A DNA stretch of 59,762 nt from Prevotella sp. (GCA_017964785.1 JAGCRH010000107.1:1-59762), one strand, 5' to 3'; numbered from the stretch's first letter, positions 6,855 to 14,557 are shown. The notes: generated by a model from the sequence alone, not told the origin. A program made the numbers and translations.

Positions 6855-7246
6855 ACGTTCATTCCCCATTCAAGGTCGTGGTCTTTGATAAACTCGTCCA
6901 ACTCCGTGAGCGACTTCTTGCCGCTGGTGCGGAATTTCAGCCAGTCAGTCTTTTGGAGCCTAACGAGGTCGCGCATAGTCTCGATACCGTTGGCTTTGAG
7001 ACAATTAAGAGTGCGAACCGACAGCGAGTAGTCGGTCAGCTTACGGTCGAGCATTTCGTTGAACACGGCGGGCACTTCGGGCGCAGCTGACTTTATCTCC
7101 ACGATATTTCCGTTCTCTACCTTGAAGCCCATCTTCTCCAGTACATCGTCAAGGATGGTGTTGACCATCGTTCTGTCTATGCCCATGCGACGGCAATACG
7201 TCTCTATCAGCAGGGCAATGAATTTGTCAGTATCTACTTTTGGCAT
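6851..7246 (-). CDS. Stand-alone RNA polymerase alpha-subunit C-terminal domain protein
   Basis: 131 residues. Residues 66-128 match the RpoA C-terminal domain: LSVRTLNCLKANGIETM followed by DLVRLQK.DWLKF, GKKSLTEL and a closing LEWGM, the same order as in bacterial alpha-CTD (two helix-hairpin-helix elements that bind UP-element DNA and activators). Residues 1-60 are a different helical region with no RpoA N-terminal domain, so it cannot form core polymerase. Family knowledge: free alpha-CTD-like proteins occur in Bacteroidota mobile elements, but their role is not established. Inference: it may act as a transcription factor, perhaps at the GTCCCA promoters. It is coupled to a basic protein downstream. 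Confidence 0.85.
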   Translation of the reverse strand: MPKVDTDKFIALLIETYCRRMGIDRTMVNTILDDVLEKMGFKVENGNIVEIKSAAPEVPAVFNEMLDRKLTDYSLSVRTLNCLKANGIETMRDLVRLQKTDWLKFRTSGKKSLTELDEFIKDHDLEWGMNV

Positions 7247-7249
7247 AGC

Positions 7250-7897
7250 TTAGAACGGATTTTCGTCGTTTGACTTCGGCATCTTGATGTCTGCCCTTAC
7301 TTTATCCATATACTCCAGCATCGCGTCGGTATAGAAGTTCCTCATGCGGTGGGTCGCACCGTGCAGCGAATGGCGCAGCATGGCTTCCACGGAATCGAGA
7401 CAGGCTATGGCCGTGCGGGTGTTCACCTCGCCCAAGTCGTCAATCTCCTTCAGTCGGCGCGTCTTATCGAACACCTCGCGCTGCAATTCGTCAATCTTCT
7501 TGTCGCGCTTATCGACGGCCTCCTGCCATTCCGTTTCCAAGGTCTTTATCTGCTCCTCAGTGTAGCACTTTGGCTGTTCGGGCTGCGGTTCGGGTGCAGG
7601 GGCGGCCTTCTCCAGCTTTGCGTCTTTCTCCAAAAGGAATAAGCCGATGCCGTCCTCCGCTTCGACAATATACACATGAGCACCGCCATCCCAGAAACGG
7701 AACACCACTCGAAAGTGTTCCTTATATTCCTTGTTCGGGTCGGCAGGCGAAAAGAGCCCCGTCGTAGGAGATTCCAAACCAAGCATGTCGCCAATGTTGT
7801 ACTTGAAGTCATCCTTCACGACTTCCTTCTTTCTCTTTTGTGGAAGTGCTCTGCATTCGTGGCACTCCTCTTCTTCAATGTAAGTTGAATTGCTCAT
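7250..7897 (-). CDS. Hypothetical protein with C-terminal coiled coil
   Basis: 215 residues from MSNSTYIEEEECHEC. The N-terminal half contains a CHEC pair and a beta-rich region (YKEHFRVVFRFWDGGAHVYIVEA) reminiscent of a small barrel. A proline/glutamate linker (about 98-110) is followed by a long coiled coil (EEQIKTLETEWQEAVDKRD...) and a helical end. No family is recognised. It is first in the 7897-6351 group, directly upstream of the alpha-CTD gene (3-nt gap). Confidence 0.7.
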   Translation of the reverse strand: MSNSTYIEEEECHECRALPQKRKKEVVKDDFKYNIGDMLGLESPTTGLFSPADPNKEYKEHFRVVFRFWDGGAHVYIVEAEDGIGLFLLEKDAKLEKAAPAPEPQPEQPKCYTEEQIKTLETEWQEAVDKRDKKIDELQREVFDKTRRLKEIDDLGEVNTRTAIACLDSVEAMLRHSLHGATHRMRNFYTDAMLEYMDKVRADIKMPKSNDENPF

Positions 7898-7930
7898 AAT
7901 CGTATTCCTTTTAATTTATTTACCTTTTAA

Positions 7931-8047
7931 CTACAATACAATCACTTCCTCCTCGCCCCGTCGGCTGACGTAGGCGAACACCTGTTCACGGATCACCTGC
8001 ATCTGCTTCACGCGGCGGCCTTTCGCCCTGGCATAGCCGCGACACCT
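7931..8047 (-). pseudogene. Remnant open frame (C-terminal fragment)
   Basis: A leftward frame from just after a TAA (8048-8050) to TAG at 7931 encodes GYARAKGRRVKQMQVIREQV and ends in an acidic EEEVIVL tail. It looks like a real protein C-terminus but has no suitable start: the first ATG would leave 23 residues. The upstream side is filled with repeats (a perfect hairpin at 8053-8073, an AATTCGT array and the 47-bp element), so the 5' part may have been lost through repeat insertion. Confidence 0.4.
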
Positions 8048-8052
8048 TTAGA

Positions 8053-8073
8053 GTCCCCCGCCCATCGGGGGAC
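8053..8073. repeat. Perfect GC-rich hairpin
   Basis: GTCCCCCG, loop CCCAT, CGGGGGAC. No U-tract follows on either strand. Part of the repeat cluster 8048-8199 between two leftward genes; this stretch holds no complete gene. Confidence 0.75.
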
Positions 8074-8111
8074 GGCTATAATGCAGGGGGCATAAATCTT
8101 TTCTTTTACCA

Positions 8112-8142
8112 TAATTCGTGTCAATTCGTGAAAATTCGTGTT
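8112..8142. repeat. AATTCGT tandem array
   Basis: AATTCGTGTC, AATTCGTGAA, AATTCGTGTT: three units with a period of about 10, followed shortly by the 47-bp hairpin repeat. Confidence 0.65.
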
Positions 8143-8152
8143 CGCTATCTTT

Positions 8153-8199
8153 TACCCTTTGGCTTACGCCGCAATCCCGTTTGTCGGGATAGCTCAAAC
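8153..8199 (+). repeat. 47-bp hairpin repeat, copy 2
   Basis: Matches 5518-5564 almost perfectly. Its AGCTCAAAC end supplies the TGA stop of the gene 8194-8538. Confidence 0.85.
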
Positions 8200-8538
8200 C
8201 TCGGGCGTCATAAACCAACTGCGGCAGGGGCGGCTCGACTGCATCAGCGTGCGGAACAGCGGGGCCGTCTCGGTGCTGCCCACCGCCACCCACACCGTGC
8301 GCATCACCTCCCAGTAACGCGGATTCGACAGCAGACGGGCCTTGCGGCGGAAGATGTCGAGCACCTCCTGCCCCCTGCCCGCCTCGTAAGCGCGGATTAT
8401 CTGACTGACGATCTTCGCGTCCCTCGCCAGCTGCTTCTCCGGCAGCGCAGGGATGCGCCGCGTGAAGTCCGTCCGCTCGTTCACCGCCAGCCCCCGAGGG
8501 TCATACGTCGGCACAGTGTACTTTGGTAGTTCAATCAT
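8194..8538 (-). CDS. Hypothetical protein, possibly truncated by a repeat
   Basis: 114 residues from MIELPKYTVPTYDPRG. Helical in the middle (KQLARDAKIVSQIIRAYE), no known motif. The stop codon lies inside the 47-bp hairpin repeat, so the natural C-terminus may be missing; the short frame at 7931-8047 could be a piece of the same locus, though I cannot show this. The start overlaps the stop of the upstream primase-like gene by ATGA, indicating coupled translation. Confidence 0.65.
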   Translation of the reverse strand: MIELPKYTVPTYDPRGLAVNERTDFTRRIPALPEKQLARDAKIVSQIIRAYEAGRGQEVLDIFRRKARLLSNPRYWEVMRTVWVAVGSTETAPLFRTLMQSSRPCRSWFMTPEV

Positions 8539-9239
8539 AGTGCAGCCTCCTTTCTTTTTGCCCTACGAGCCCAGATGTTGTCAAGGTTCTCATAAAGCAG
8601 CGTCAGGTGGTTCTTCTTGATAGTCGGCACCTCGATATTCGACTTGGCCGTGACGTTCTCCCAAAAACCATCGTTAAACTTCTGAAGGTTGAACGGATGG
8701 GTAATCAGGTGGAAGCCCGAACGTGTCGGCATGGTGTAGATGACATTCACGTCGTGGCCCGATTCCATCGTGTTGATATAGTCTGTCAGCAGTTTCTCGG
8801 CATATTCCTTGCTGACATCGCCATACTCGTCAATATCGACCACCCAGCGGGCATTGCTCCTGTCAACGTACTTTCCCGAACAGGACTCAAAGATGGAATA
8901 GAACTTCTTGTAGTCGTGAGCGGCGATGCGACGGGCTGACTCTGCCAACGTGTCGAGTGCCACCTGCGACATCAGTTTGTAGTTCACGGAGCAGTATGCC
9001 CGCAAGTTGAGCAAGTCGCAGATGTCCTTGATTTCACGCTCATACTTGTCGAGGTCGCGCCACGAATAGATGTAGTAGTTGCGAAAGTGATAATTAGCCG
9101 CAGGCAGGTCGGGATTGTCCTTGCCGCGCCGCATCAACTCAATGACGTAGTATTTGTCGAGGTTGCCGTGCTCGTTGTTATCCGGCAATCCTCCATTGAG
9201 GTTTATCAGTTGGTTGTATCGCTCGAAATTGTCTGTCAT
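8535..9239 (-). CDS. Primase-like protein (possible archaeo-eukaryotic primase fold)
   Basis: 234 residues. Two motifs stand out: RWVVDIDEYGD (residues 131-141; hhDhD, the metal site of AEP primases) and PTRSGFHLI (171-179; the sGxH nucleotide-binding motif), correctly ordered and spaced. A third acidic motif is not clear; the region NIEVPTIKKNHLTLLY (201-216) would be the place. The N-terminal 120 residues are helical and of unknown type. The replication genes nearby (clamp, loader) support a nucleotidyltransferase role, but the family assignment is an inference from two motifs. Confidence 0.45.
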   Translation of the reverse strand: MTDNFERYNQLINLNGGLPDNNEHGNLDKYYVIELMRRGKDNPDLPAANYHFRNYYIYSWRDLDKYEREIKDICDLLNLRAYCSVNYKLMSQVALDTLAESARRIAAHDYKKFYSIFESCSGKYVDRSNARWVVDIDEYGDVSKEYAEKLLTDYINTMESGHDVNVIYTMPTRSGFHLITHPFNLQKFNDGFWENVTAKSNIEVPTIKKNHLTLLYENLDNIWARRAKRKEAAL

Positions 9240-9266
9240 ATCGCCTTTGTTTTAATTGGGTTGTTA

Positions 9267-9839
9267 CTATTTATACCTCTCTCCGAGGCTGATGATAAAC
9301 ACGTCACGGTCGGCGGGTGCGCCCCACTGTGTGTTTCCGTTCCCGATACGCAAGCCGTCGAAGCGGAACACCATCGACTTGGCCGTGTAGCCGCGATGGA
9401 AGCGGACGTGGGTGTAACGCTTGCCGCTCTGGATGCGCTTGCGCCAATAGGGGGTGATGGCGCGGTACTCCTCACGCTTCTCGCCGCTCTCTATCATGTC
9501 GTACCACTTGTAGGTCAGCACCAGGTCGAGCACCGTCATACCCTGCTCCACAAGCCAAACCTCCACCCAGCCGTTGCGGTAGTCGAGCGAATACATCACG
9601 GCACTTACCTGGTCGTAGTCCTCGCGGTCGAAGTTGTAGAGCTTCTGCGGCAGCGTGTAGCGTTCGCCCTTCATTGCCGGAATGTAGTGGCTCCAGTCCG
9701 ACGAGCCGTAGCGGTAGCCGTTCTCGTGCAGCCAGTGCTGCGCCTGATACATGGCCGAGAAATCCTCGCCCGTATTCTCGAACCGCATCACCTTCTTAGG
9801 ATCTGCGGGTCTGATGAAATTCCATAGCTTGCCTCTCAT
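9267..9839 (-). CDS. ASCH-domain protein
   Basis: 190 residues. The C-terminal half (about 100-190) carries the ASCH/PUA-like signature: VLTYKWYDMIESGEKREEYR, ITPYWRKRI and the beta-strand pair THVRFHRGY..KSMVFRFDGL. Family knowledge: ASCH domains bind RNA or modified nucleotides and act in RNA metabolism or as modified-cytidine hydrolases. The N-terminal 95 residues (about LHENGYRYGSSDWSHYIP) are an unrecognised domain. It overlaps the DUF4406 gene upstream by 4 nt. Confidence 0.75.
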   Translation of the reverse strand: MRGKLWNFIRPADPKKVMRFENTGEDFSAMYQAQHWLHENGYRYGSSDWSHYIPAMKGERYTLPQKLYNFDREDYDQVSAVMYSLDYRNGWVEVWLVEQGMTVLDLVLTYKWYDMIESGEKREEYRAITPYWRKRIQSGKRYTHVRFHRGYTAKSMVFRFDGLRIGNGNTQWGAPADRDVFIISLGERYK

Positions 9840-10246
9840 AATCGCCTTAGTCCTTTTTTATGTTTCTTACTCGTTTTCTTCTCAGGAGTCAGCACGTGGG
9901 TTGGTGCGGGCACCTCGCCGCGAGGCTTCATCTTTCCCTGATACATCGCCGTCTTGCCGAGCACTCTCGCAGCCGCCCTTTCGAGCCTTGCGCCGTCGCT
10001 GGTGTGCCAGCCGTCCATCAAAAAGATGCAGTCGCACGTCATCCAGAACCACGCCAGTTGAAGCAGTAAGCACCACCGATAATGGCCGTGTTGAGCAAGA
10101 AACACTGGTAAGCGCATTTTAGTTGGATTCACCGTGCGATACCCAAATTTCTGAAGATACTTTTCCGCCTCTCCAAAGCGTCGGCAGGCTTCCTCATAGC
10201 CGATGCTCGAAATAGGACCGCTTAGATACACTTTTTCTCGTTTCAT
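9836..10246 (-). CDS. DUF4406 protein (deoxyribosyltransferase-like fold)
   Basis: 136 residues. Residues 5-105 match DUF4406: KVYLSGPISSIGYEEACRRF at the N-terminus, FGYRTVNPTKM, then CDCIFLMDGWHTSDGARLE with the conserved GW..S.GA.LE signature. This family has the nucleoside 2-deoxyribosyltransferase fold and is frequent in phages, where it is thought to act on nucleotides. The last 30 residues are basic (KKTSKKHKKGLRRL). Four-base overlaps on both sides place it in the 10617-9267 operon. Confidence 0.85.
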   Translation of the reverse strand: MKREKVYLSGPISSIGYEEACRRFGEAEKYLQKFGYRTVNPTKMRLPVFLAQHGHYRWCLLLQLAWFWMTCDCIFLMDGWHTSDGARLERAAARVLGKTAMYQGKMKPRGEVPAPTHVLTPEKKTSKKHKKGLRRL

Positions 10247-10617
10247 ACGTTCCCTCCCATCTTCTTTACGGACTTTAGAATTTCCTCCTTATCTACGCCA
10301 GCCGCCTCCGACAGCTGCTTGACAAGATGTTCAACATGCTTCTTCTTCATTTCGTCACAATTGGAAACATATTCCACTGGTTCAAGTTCTACCGTTATCT
10401 TAATTCTGTGCGGCACGTTATCGTCAACGTCTCTTGCGAGTATCAGCAGTTCGTCGAGCTGGTCAAGGCGCTGCTCCTTCGACGAATCCTCAGTGTACCA
10501 CTCGTTATTCCACCAGTTGCACTCGTCAAAATATCCCTTGTCCTCAAAGGACGTCGGCGAGAATGTCGCGTTGCCGCAATCCCGCACGTAGTAGCCTTCT
10601 ATTGTTCTTGTAATCAT
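10243..10617 (-). CDS. Hypothetical protein, 124 aa
   Basis: Starts MITRTIEGYYVRDCGN. A tryptophan-rich N-terminal part (NWWNNEWY) is followed by a beta-strand (HRIKITVELEPVEYV) and a C-terminal helix (KHVEHLVKQLSEAAGV). No recognised family. Four-base overlap with the DUF4406 gene; 3 nt from the small gene upstream. Confidence 0.7.
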   Translation of the reverse strand: MITRTIEGYYVRDCGNATFSPTSFEDKGYFDECNWWNNEWYTEDSSKEQRLDQLDELLILARDVDDNVPHRIKITVELEPVEYVSNCDEMKKKHVEHLVKQLSEAAGVDKEEILKSVKKMGGNV

Positions 10618-10620
10618 CGG

Positions 10621-10758
10621 TCAGCCCTCCTTCTTGTTGCACAATTCACGATAATAGTTCCGTTCCTCGGTGATTGCGTTCACGAGGTCGAACATTGCTC
10701 TCAATGCGGCATTGTATGCCTTTTCCGTATTTCTGCGGAGTTGCTCGATTTCTGTCAT
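10621..10758 (-). CDS. Small helical protein, 45 aa
   Basis: ATG at 10758 overlaps the stop of the gene 10755-10970 (TTATGA). Starts MTEIEQLRRNTEKAYN and ends LCNKKEG. It is a single amphipathic helix by composition. No family. It was kept because of the coupled start, a coding-like sequence and exact fit between neighbours. Confidence 0.6.
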   Translation of the reverse strand: MTEIEQLRRNTEKAYNAALRAMFDLVNAITEERNYYRELCNKKEG

Positions 10759-10970
10759 AACTTACAATTTTTTAATGCGTTTTGATATTGCTCATGTAGA
10801 ATGTCTATCGCATCACTCAGTTTGATGTCACCGTAGATGGCTTTCATGCGTTGTAATAAAGACCGATTCTTTTGAATGACATCCAAAAGATTCATCCATT
10901 CTTGCGATTTCAAAGATGTTTCATGACACTCTCTGAGCAATTCGATAAGTTTATCAACCTCATTCTTCAT
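10755..10970 (-). CDS. Small helical protein, 71 aa
   Basis: Starts MKNEVDKLIELLRECHETS. It is entirely helical in composition, without motifs. It overlaps both the upstream membrane/coiled-coil gene (by 11 nt) and the 45-aa gene downstream, so it is part of the 11406-9267 leftward operon. Confidence 0.65.
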   Translation of the reverse strand: MKNEVDKLIELLRECHETSLKSQEWMNLLDVIQKNRSLLQRMKAIYGDIKLSDAIDILHEQYQNALKNCKL

Positions 10971-11406
10971 GCTGATACAACTTTTTGAGGTCTTCCCAAA
11001 GTGTGTTCAGATTCTTTGCGTCCGTGTGCTCATTCATCTGTTCCATAACTCCTGCAGCGGCATATACGCTTTTAATCTGTTCGATGGTCGGTCGCCACAC
11101 TATCAGCATTTGCTCACCGGGTTTTAGTACAATATCCTCCAGATGTCTGATATGCTTGCCTCGTTCGATGATTTCGGCTTGCATCTTTACCTTGTCAGAG
11201 GTCAGTTCTCTGATGGTATCGTCTTTTTTCGCAATGATTTCGCCAAAGCGTTTCTTTTCGTTACAAAAGTCCGCATGAGCATTTGTAAGTGCCTCTTGCG
11301 CTGCCGCCTGATTGCGGCGGGCTGACAAGTCAATAAAGTTTGAGTAGATGAACAGCACCGTCTGGGCTATCATCACTACAATCAAAATGACAATCAATGT
11401 TTCCAT
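10960..11406 (-). CDS. Membrane-anchored coiled-coil protein
   Basis: 148 residues. Residues 3-25 (TLIVILIVVMIAQTVLFIYSNF) form an N-terminal transmembrane anchor. Residues 30-95 are a charged coiled coil (AKKDDTIRELTSDKVKMQAE), followed by an unknown C-terminal part. The layout resembles an inner-membrane spanin, but no lysis gene is adjacent, so this is only a structural likeness. First gene of its operon, behind the hairpin at 11440-11502. Confidence 0.7.
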   Translation of the reverse strand: METLIVILIVVMIAQTVLFIYSNFIDLSARRNQAAAQEALTNAHADFCNEKKRFGEIIAKKDDTIRELTSDKVKMQAEIIERGKHIRHLEDIVLKPGEQMLIVWRPTIEQIKSVYAAAGVMEQMNEHTDAKNLNTLWEDLKKLYQHEE

Positions 11407-11439
11407 AATCTCTATATTCCTTTTTAAGTTAATATTAAA

Positions 11440-11502
11440 GGGCTGCGGTGCTGGCAGGGCTGAAAGAATCCCTGGGCACCACGTAAGCCCGCACCGCAGC
11501 CC
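11440..11502 (-). terminator. Large hairpin after the clamp gene, with alternative pairings
   Basis: GGGCTGCGGTGC (11440-11451) is the exact inverse of GCACCGCAGCCC (11491-11502). Inside, CAGGG (11455-11459) pairs with CCCTG (11470-11474), and GGTGC can also pair with the nearer GCACC (11476-11480). On the leftward transcript the structure is followed by TTTAATATT, a weak U-tract. It lies between the clamp stop (11512) and the next start (11406), so it is a terminator or attenuator of the clamp transcript. Confidence 0.7.
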
Positions 11503-11511
11503 GCACGTGGA

Positions 11512-12897
11512 TTAAGCCTCATTCACCAGCATTGGCATCTGGAGCAGGGTCTTCGACTGCAACTTGGGACTTTCGTTCCTGAGCAGGAAGGCTCGCGACG
11601 GGTCGGAGAAATAGAATACGATATTGTCCTCGTCGAGCAGATCGAGCAGATCGAGGGTCGATAAAATCTTCATGCCTATCTTGAAGCCCTGCGGCAGGAA
11701 GGCGTCGGTCTGCTGCACGGGGACGCGCTCGGAACCCGACTTGGAGTTGAGCATGTTGGAGGCTTCGATGACGAACGCGGTGCCGTCGCCGAGCATCGTG
11801 GCCATGTTCGACGAGCCGTCGGCAGAGAGTTGCACGCGGCGCAGCGCCATCTTCAGCGTGTCGCGGCTCATCTGTACTTTATAAGGATTGTCACGCGGGA
11901 TGACGCTCTCATAGTTGGGGTACCTGCCCTCGATGCAGAGCGCCACAAAGTTGACGCCGAGGGTGGAGAACTGCAGGCGGCGGCTGTCGGCGGTGACGGT
12001 GATGTTGATGGCCTGCTGGAAGGCGGCGTTGATGGTGGCCATCACGGTCTTCGGCACAATCAACTTCGCCGAGCCTGGCTCGCCCGTCTGCGGGTCGAGG
12101 GCGGGAAAGGTCTTGTAGTCGAGATAGCCCACGCCCGTCTCGATGACGTTCTTGTAGAACTTATGGCCGTCGCTGGCCACCACGACGAGGTGGTCGGCAA
12201 AGGTGTCGAGACAAACGCCGTTCATCACGGGGCGCAACTCGTCGTTGGCGGCACAGGTGCGGGCCTCGCGGACGGGACCGAGCAGCGACGGCGACTCGAT
12301 GCGGAAGCGGCAGATGGGCTCGGGGATGGCGGCGAGTTCCTGCTGGAGGGTGGCGAGGCCGTCGGTGCTGTTCTGCTCCTGGAGGGCGGCCACCTGCGCG
12401 GCGAGTTCCTCACGGCGGCGGTCGCGGTCGTCACCACGGGTCACGAGCGTCGGCGACTCGGGGTACTCGTCGGCGGCATCGTAGGAGAGCGACATCTGAC
12501 CGTCCTGATAGTCGATAGTCATCAGGCGCTGGCCGTCGGCACTCTCGTCGAACGTCACCGTGCAACGGCGGGCGGCGGGCAGCAGCGAGAACGTCTCGCG
12601 CAGATCGGCATAGGGCAGGCAGACGGGATGCCAGTGCTCCTTCGTGTCCTCCTGCAACATGTGGACGCATGGCACCATCTCGATGTCACCGTCGTCGTTG
12701 GTCTTCGGATCGGCGCAGTCGGCGGTCAGCCACGAGTCGGTGTTCGAGCCGGTCAGCCGGAACATGCCAGCCTGCTTGTCCCAGTCGAGTTTCACGTCGC
12801 CCAGTATCGGCAGGGCGCTCTTGTTGGAGATAACGGGTTTCATCATGTCGAGGATTCGCTTAAATCCTGCGACGTCAATCGTAATTACGTTTTGCAT
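11512..12897 (-). CDS. dnaN: DNA polymerase III beta sliding clamp
   Basis: 461 residues against about 370 for bacterial clamps. N-terminal FKRILDMMKPVISNKSALPIL is the standard clamp opening. SDGHKFYKN, LIVPKTVMATIN and VALCIEGRYPNYESVIP with the clamp loader-facing region are also typical. The C-terminus (LLQMPMLVNEA) corresponds to the clamp end. An extra helical segment at about 154-192 (RRREELAAQVAALQ) sits between domains 1 and 2 and explains the extra length. It acts as a ring that tethers a polymerase to DNA. No polymerase or clamp loader is in this window, so it probably works with the host Pol III. Starts at ATG 12897. Confidence 0.9.
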   Translation of the reverse strand: MQNVITIDVAGFKRILDMMKPVISNKSALPILGDVKLDWDKQAGMFRLTGSNTDSWLTADCADPKTNDDGDIEMVPCVHMLQEDTKEHWHPVCLPYADLRETFSLLPAARRCTVTFDESADGQRLMTIDYQDGQMSLSYDAADEYPESPTLVTRGDDRDRRREELAAQVAALQEQNSTDGLATLQQELAAIPEPICRFRIESPSLLGPVREARTCAANDELRPVMNGVCLDTFADHLVVVASDGHKFYKNVIETGVGYLDYKTFPALDPQTGEPGSAKLIVPKTVMATINAAFQQAINITVTADSRRLQFSTLGVNFVALCIEGRYPNYESVIPRDNPYKVQMSRDTLKMALRRVQLSADGSSNMATMLGDGTAFVIEASNMLNSKSGSERVPVQQTDAFLPQGFKIGMKILSTLDLLDLLDEDNIVFYFSDPSRAFLLRNESPKLQSKTLLQMPMLVNEA

Positions 12898-12951
12898 AAT
12901 GTTTGAATGTTTTTTAATTTGTGAATATTATTTGATTTCTTTTTACATCGT

Positions 12952-13134
12952 TCAACAACCTTGCGGATAGTCACTCTTCTTCGGCGGCTGCTCCACCTTA
13001 ACATACTTCGACGTGTGAAGGCAATGGTCAATCCATTGGTCCTCGCAGCCGTCGTATTGTGTCCTGCCCAGTCCGAGCACATACAACTGGCAAGTTTTCT
13101 TGTAGCGGCACTGTTTACCCTTGCATAATGTCAT
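12952..13134 (-). CDS. Cysteine-rich small protein, 60 aa
   Basis: Starts MTLCKGKQCRYKKTCQLYV. Six cysteines, with CxxxxC and CxxxxxC spacing, suggest metal binding. The stop overlaps no downstream gene; its start overlaps the stop of the gene upstream by 4 nt. No family recognised. Confidence 0.65.
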   Translation of the reverse strand: MTLCKGKQCRYKKTCQLYVLGLGRTQYDGCEDQWIDHCLHTSKYVKVEQPPKKSDYPQGC

Positions 13135-13349
13135 GGCCTGCCTCCTTTCTTCTCTTTGAGTTCGTCACTCACGGGATTGCTGATACCAATCTCGCCCTTG
13201 AAATTCTCTTCGATGTACGTCTTGAACCTATACATATCGCGGCGCTCCAGCAGTCCCGTCGAACTGACGGCACGGTAGAACATCGCGACGTCCGAGCCGC
13301 TGACCCTCACCTCCAACTCCCCACTCGGGGTCTTTCCAAAATGAAACAT
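13131..13349 (-). CDS. Hypothetical protein, 72 aa
   Basis: Starts MFHFGKTPSGELEVRVSG and ends with a basic ELKEKKGGRP tail. Short beta-rich N-terminus, helix in the second half. No known motif. Coupled to the cysteine-rich gene downstream. Confidence 0.65.
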   Translation of the reverse strand: MFHFGKTPSGELEVRVSGSDVAMFYRAVSSTGLLERRDMYRFKTYIEENFKGEIGISNPVSDELKEKKGGRP

Positions 13350-13354
13350 AATCT

Positions 13355-13786
13355 TTATTTTTTTAAGTCAATGATTTTCTCCTCGTCGCGACACCGCAGA
13401 TTCAGCAGGTCGTCGAGCGCATAGACATCCACATGGCCGCCGTTCACCTCCTTGCTGCGCGAGAGCCACGACTGGCAGAGCAGCATCACGTCGGCAGGCG
13501 AGGCGAACTTCGCGTGGTAGCCGTCGAGCAGTACCGCCAGTCGGTGATAACAATACCCCTGCCGCTGATACGGCGGGTGCTGCCATTCGATGTGGTAGCC
13601 GTCGGCCAGTCCGCGCCCACCGGCACAGAGCCAGTCGAACAGCCGTTGCAACAGTTCGCCGTCGGCCCCGACAAACACGATGGCCAGTACGTCGTCGTTC
13701 TCCCCCTGCCAGTCGTAAGCCATCGCGATGTTGCGTCGCGGGTGCTCTGCAGGTCTCAGTCTCTTCACTCCTATCTGTGGTGGCAT
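13355..13786 (-). CDS. Hypothetical protein, 143 aa
   Basis: Starts MPPQIGVKRLRPAEHPR; a later Met (MAYDWQGEN) is an alternative start. Contains IVFVGADGELLQRLFDWL and a C-terminal VYALDDLLNLRCRDEEK. Alpha/beta composition, no catalytic motif that I recognise. It lies between the helicase loader and small genes in the replication operon. Confidence 0.65.
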   Translation of the reverse strand: MPPQIGVKRLRPAEHPRRNIAMAYDWQGENDDVLAIVFVGADGELLQRLFDWLCAGGRGLADGYHIEWQHPPYQRQGYCYHRLAVLLDGYHAKFASPADVMLLCQSWLSRSKEVNGGHVDVYALDDLLNLRCRDEEKIIDLKK

Positions 13787-13801
13787 ATCTCTTTCTCCTT
13801 T

Positions 13802-14557
13802 CTATCTTTTCATTCTCAAATCCTCACCCTCAAAATAGACGCGCACCGTGTTGCCGACAAGGCGGGAAAAGATGCGCTGGTCGTAGCGGGCTGGCAGTAT
13901 CTGGCCGAAGGTTGGCGACTCGGGGTCGTCATCCTTGCCGCCGAAGAGTTGTATCTGCGTCAGGTTTGTCGAACAGATGAGCAGTTTGTCACGGTCATTG
14001 CAAATGTCCACCAACTCGGCGAAATAATTGTGCGTCTCACCATAGACCTTCGCAATCGGTTCGGTACCCACGTCATCGACACACACAATCTTGCAACGCT
14101 CTATCTCGCTCCACCGGGTCCTCAGTTCCTTTGCAAGGAAATAATTGTAGATGGGATGCCCAACGCTACCGTCGGAAAAGCGCACCTCGATAAGCGTCTT
14201 GAACAGCACGGGCAGAATATCACGGGTGATGACGGTTTTGCCCCTGCCGCAGTCGCCGATGCACATCAGACCCTTGCCCTTATTGTCGGCGAGCCAGTCC
14301 ACCACGCCGTCGTACTCCGGCAACCACTGCGCGTCAGGGCCGATGGCGTATACCAGACCGCGCATCAGTTGCAGGTCTGCCGACGGCAATGTCCAGCGCA
14401 CCTTCGTGTCGCCCTTGAAACCGCCGTTGCGCCGATACTGACGGGCAATGTCACCCATCAGTGCCGTGCGGTCTTTCTTCTTCGACCGTGCCTGCTCCGC
14501 CTCGATACGCTCCTTCTCGGCCAGCAACTTCGCCCTCTGCTCGTCCGTCAAGTCCAT
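13802..14557 (-). CDS. DnaC-like AAA+ helicase loader
   Basis: 251 residues. Residues 1-40 are a charged helix. Walker A GDCGRGKT (101-108), Walker B IVCVDDVG (157-164) and sensor-1 STN (196-198) give the DnaC/IstB-type ATPase layout. QRIFSRLVGNTVRVYFEG at the C-terminus contains the arginine-finger/sensor-2 region typical of DnaC. It should load the host replicative helicase at the element's origin. The DnaD-like gene directly upstream (30-nt gap) fits a primosome module. Confidence 0.85.
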   Translation of the reverse strand: MDLTDEQRAKLLAEKERIEAEQARSKKKDRTALMGDIARQYRRNGGFKGDTKVRWTLPSADLQLMRGLVYAIGPDAQWLPEYDGVVDWLADNKGKGLMCIGDCGRGKTVITRDILPVLFKTLIEVRFSDGSVGHPIYNYFLAKELRTRWSEIERCKIVCVDDVGTEPIAKVYGETHNYFAELVDICNDRDKLLICSTNLTQIQLFGGKDDDPESPTFGQILPARYDQRIFSRLVGNTVRVYFEGEDLRMKR

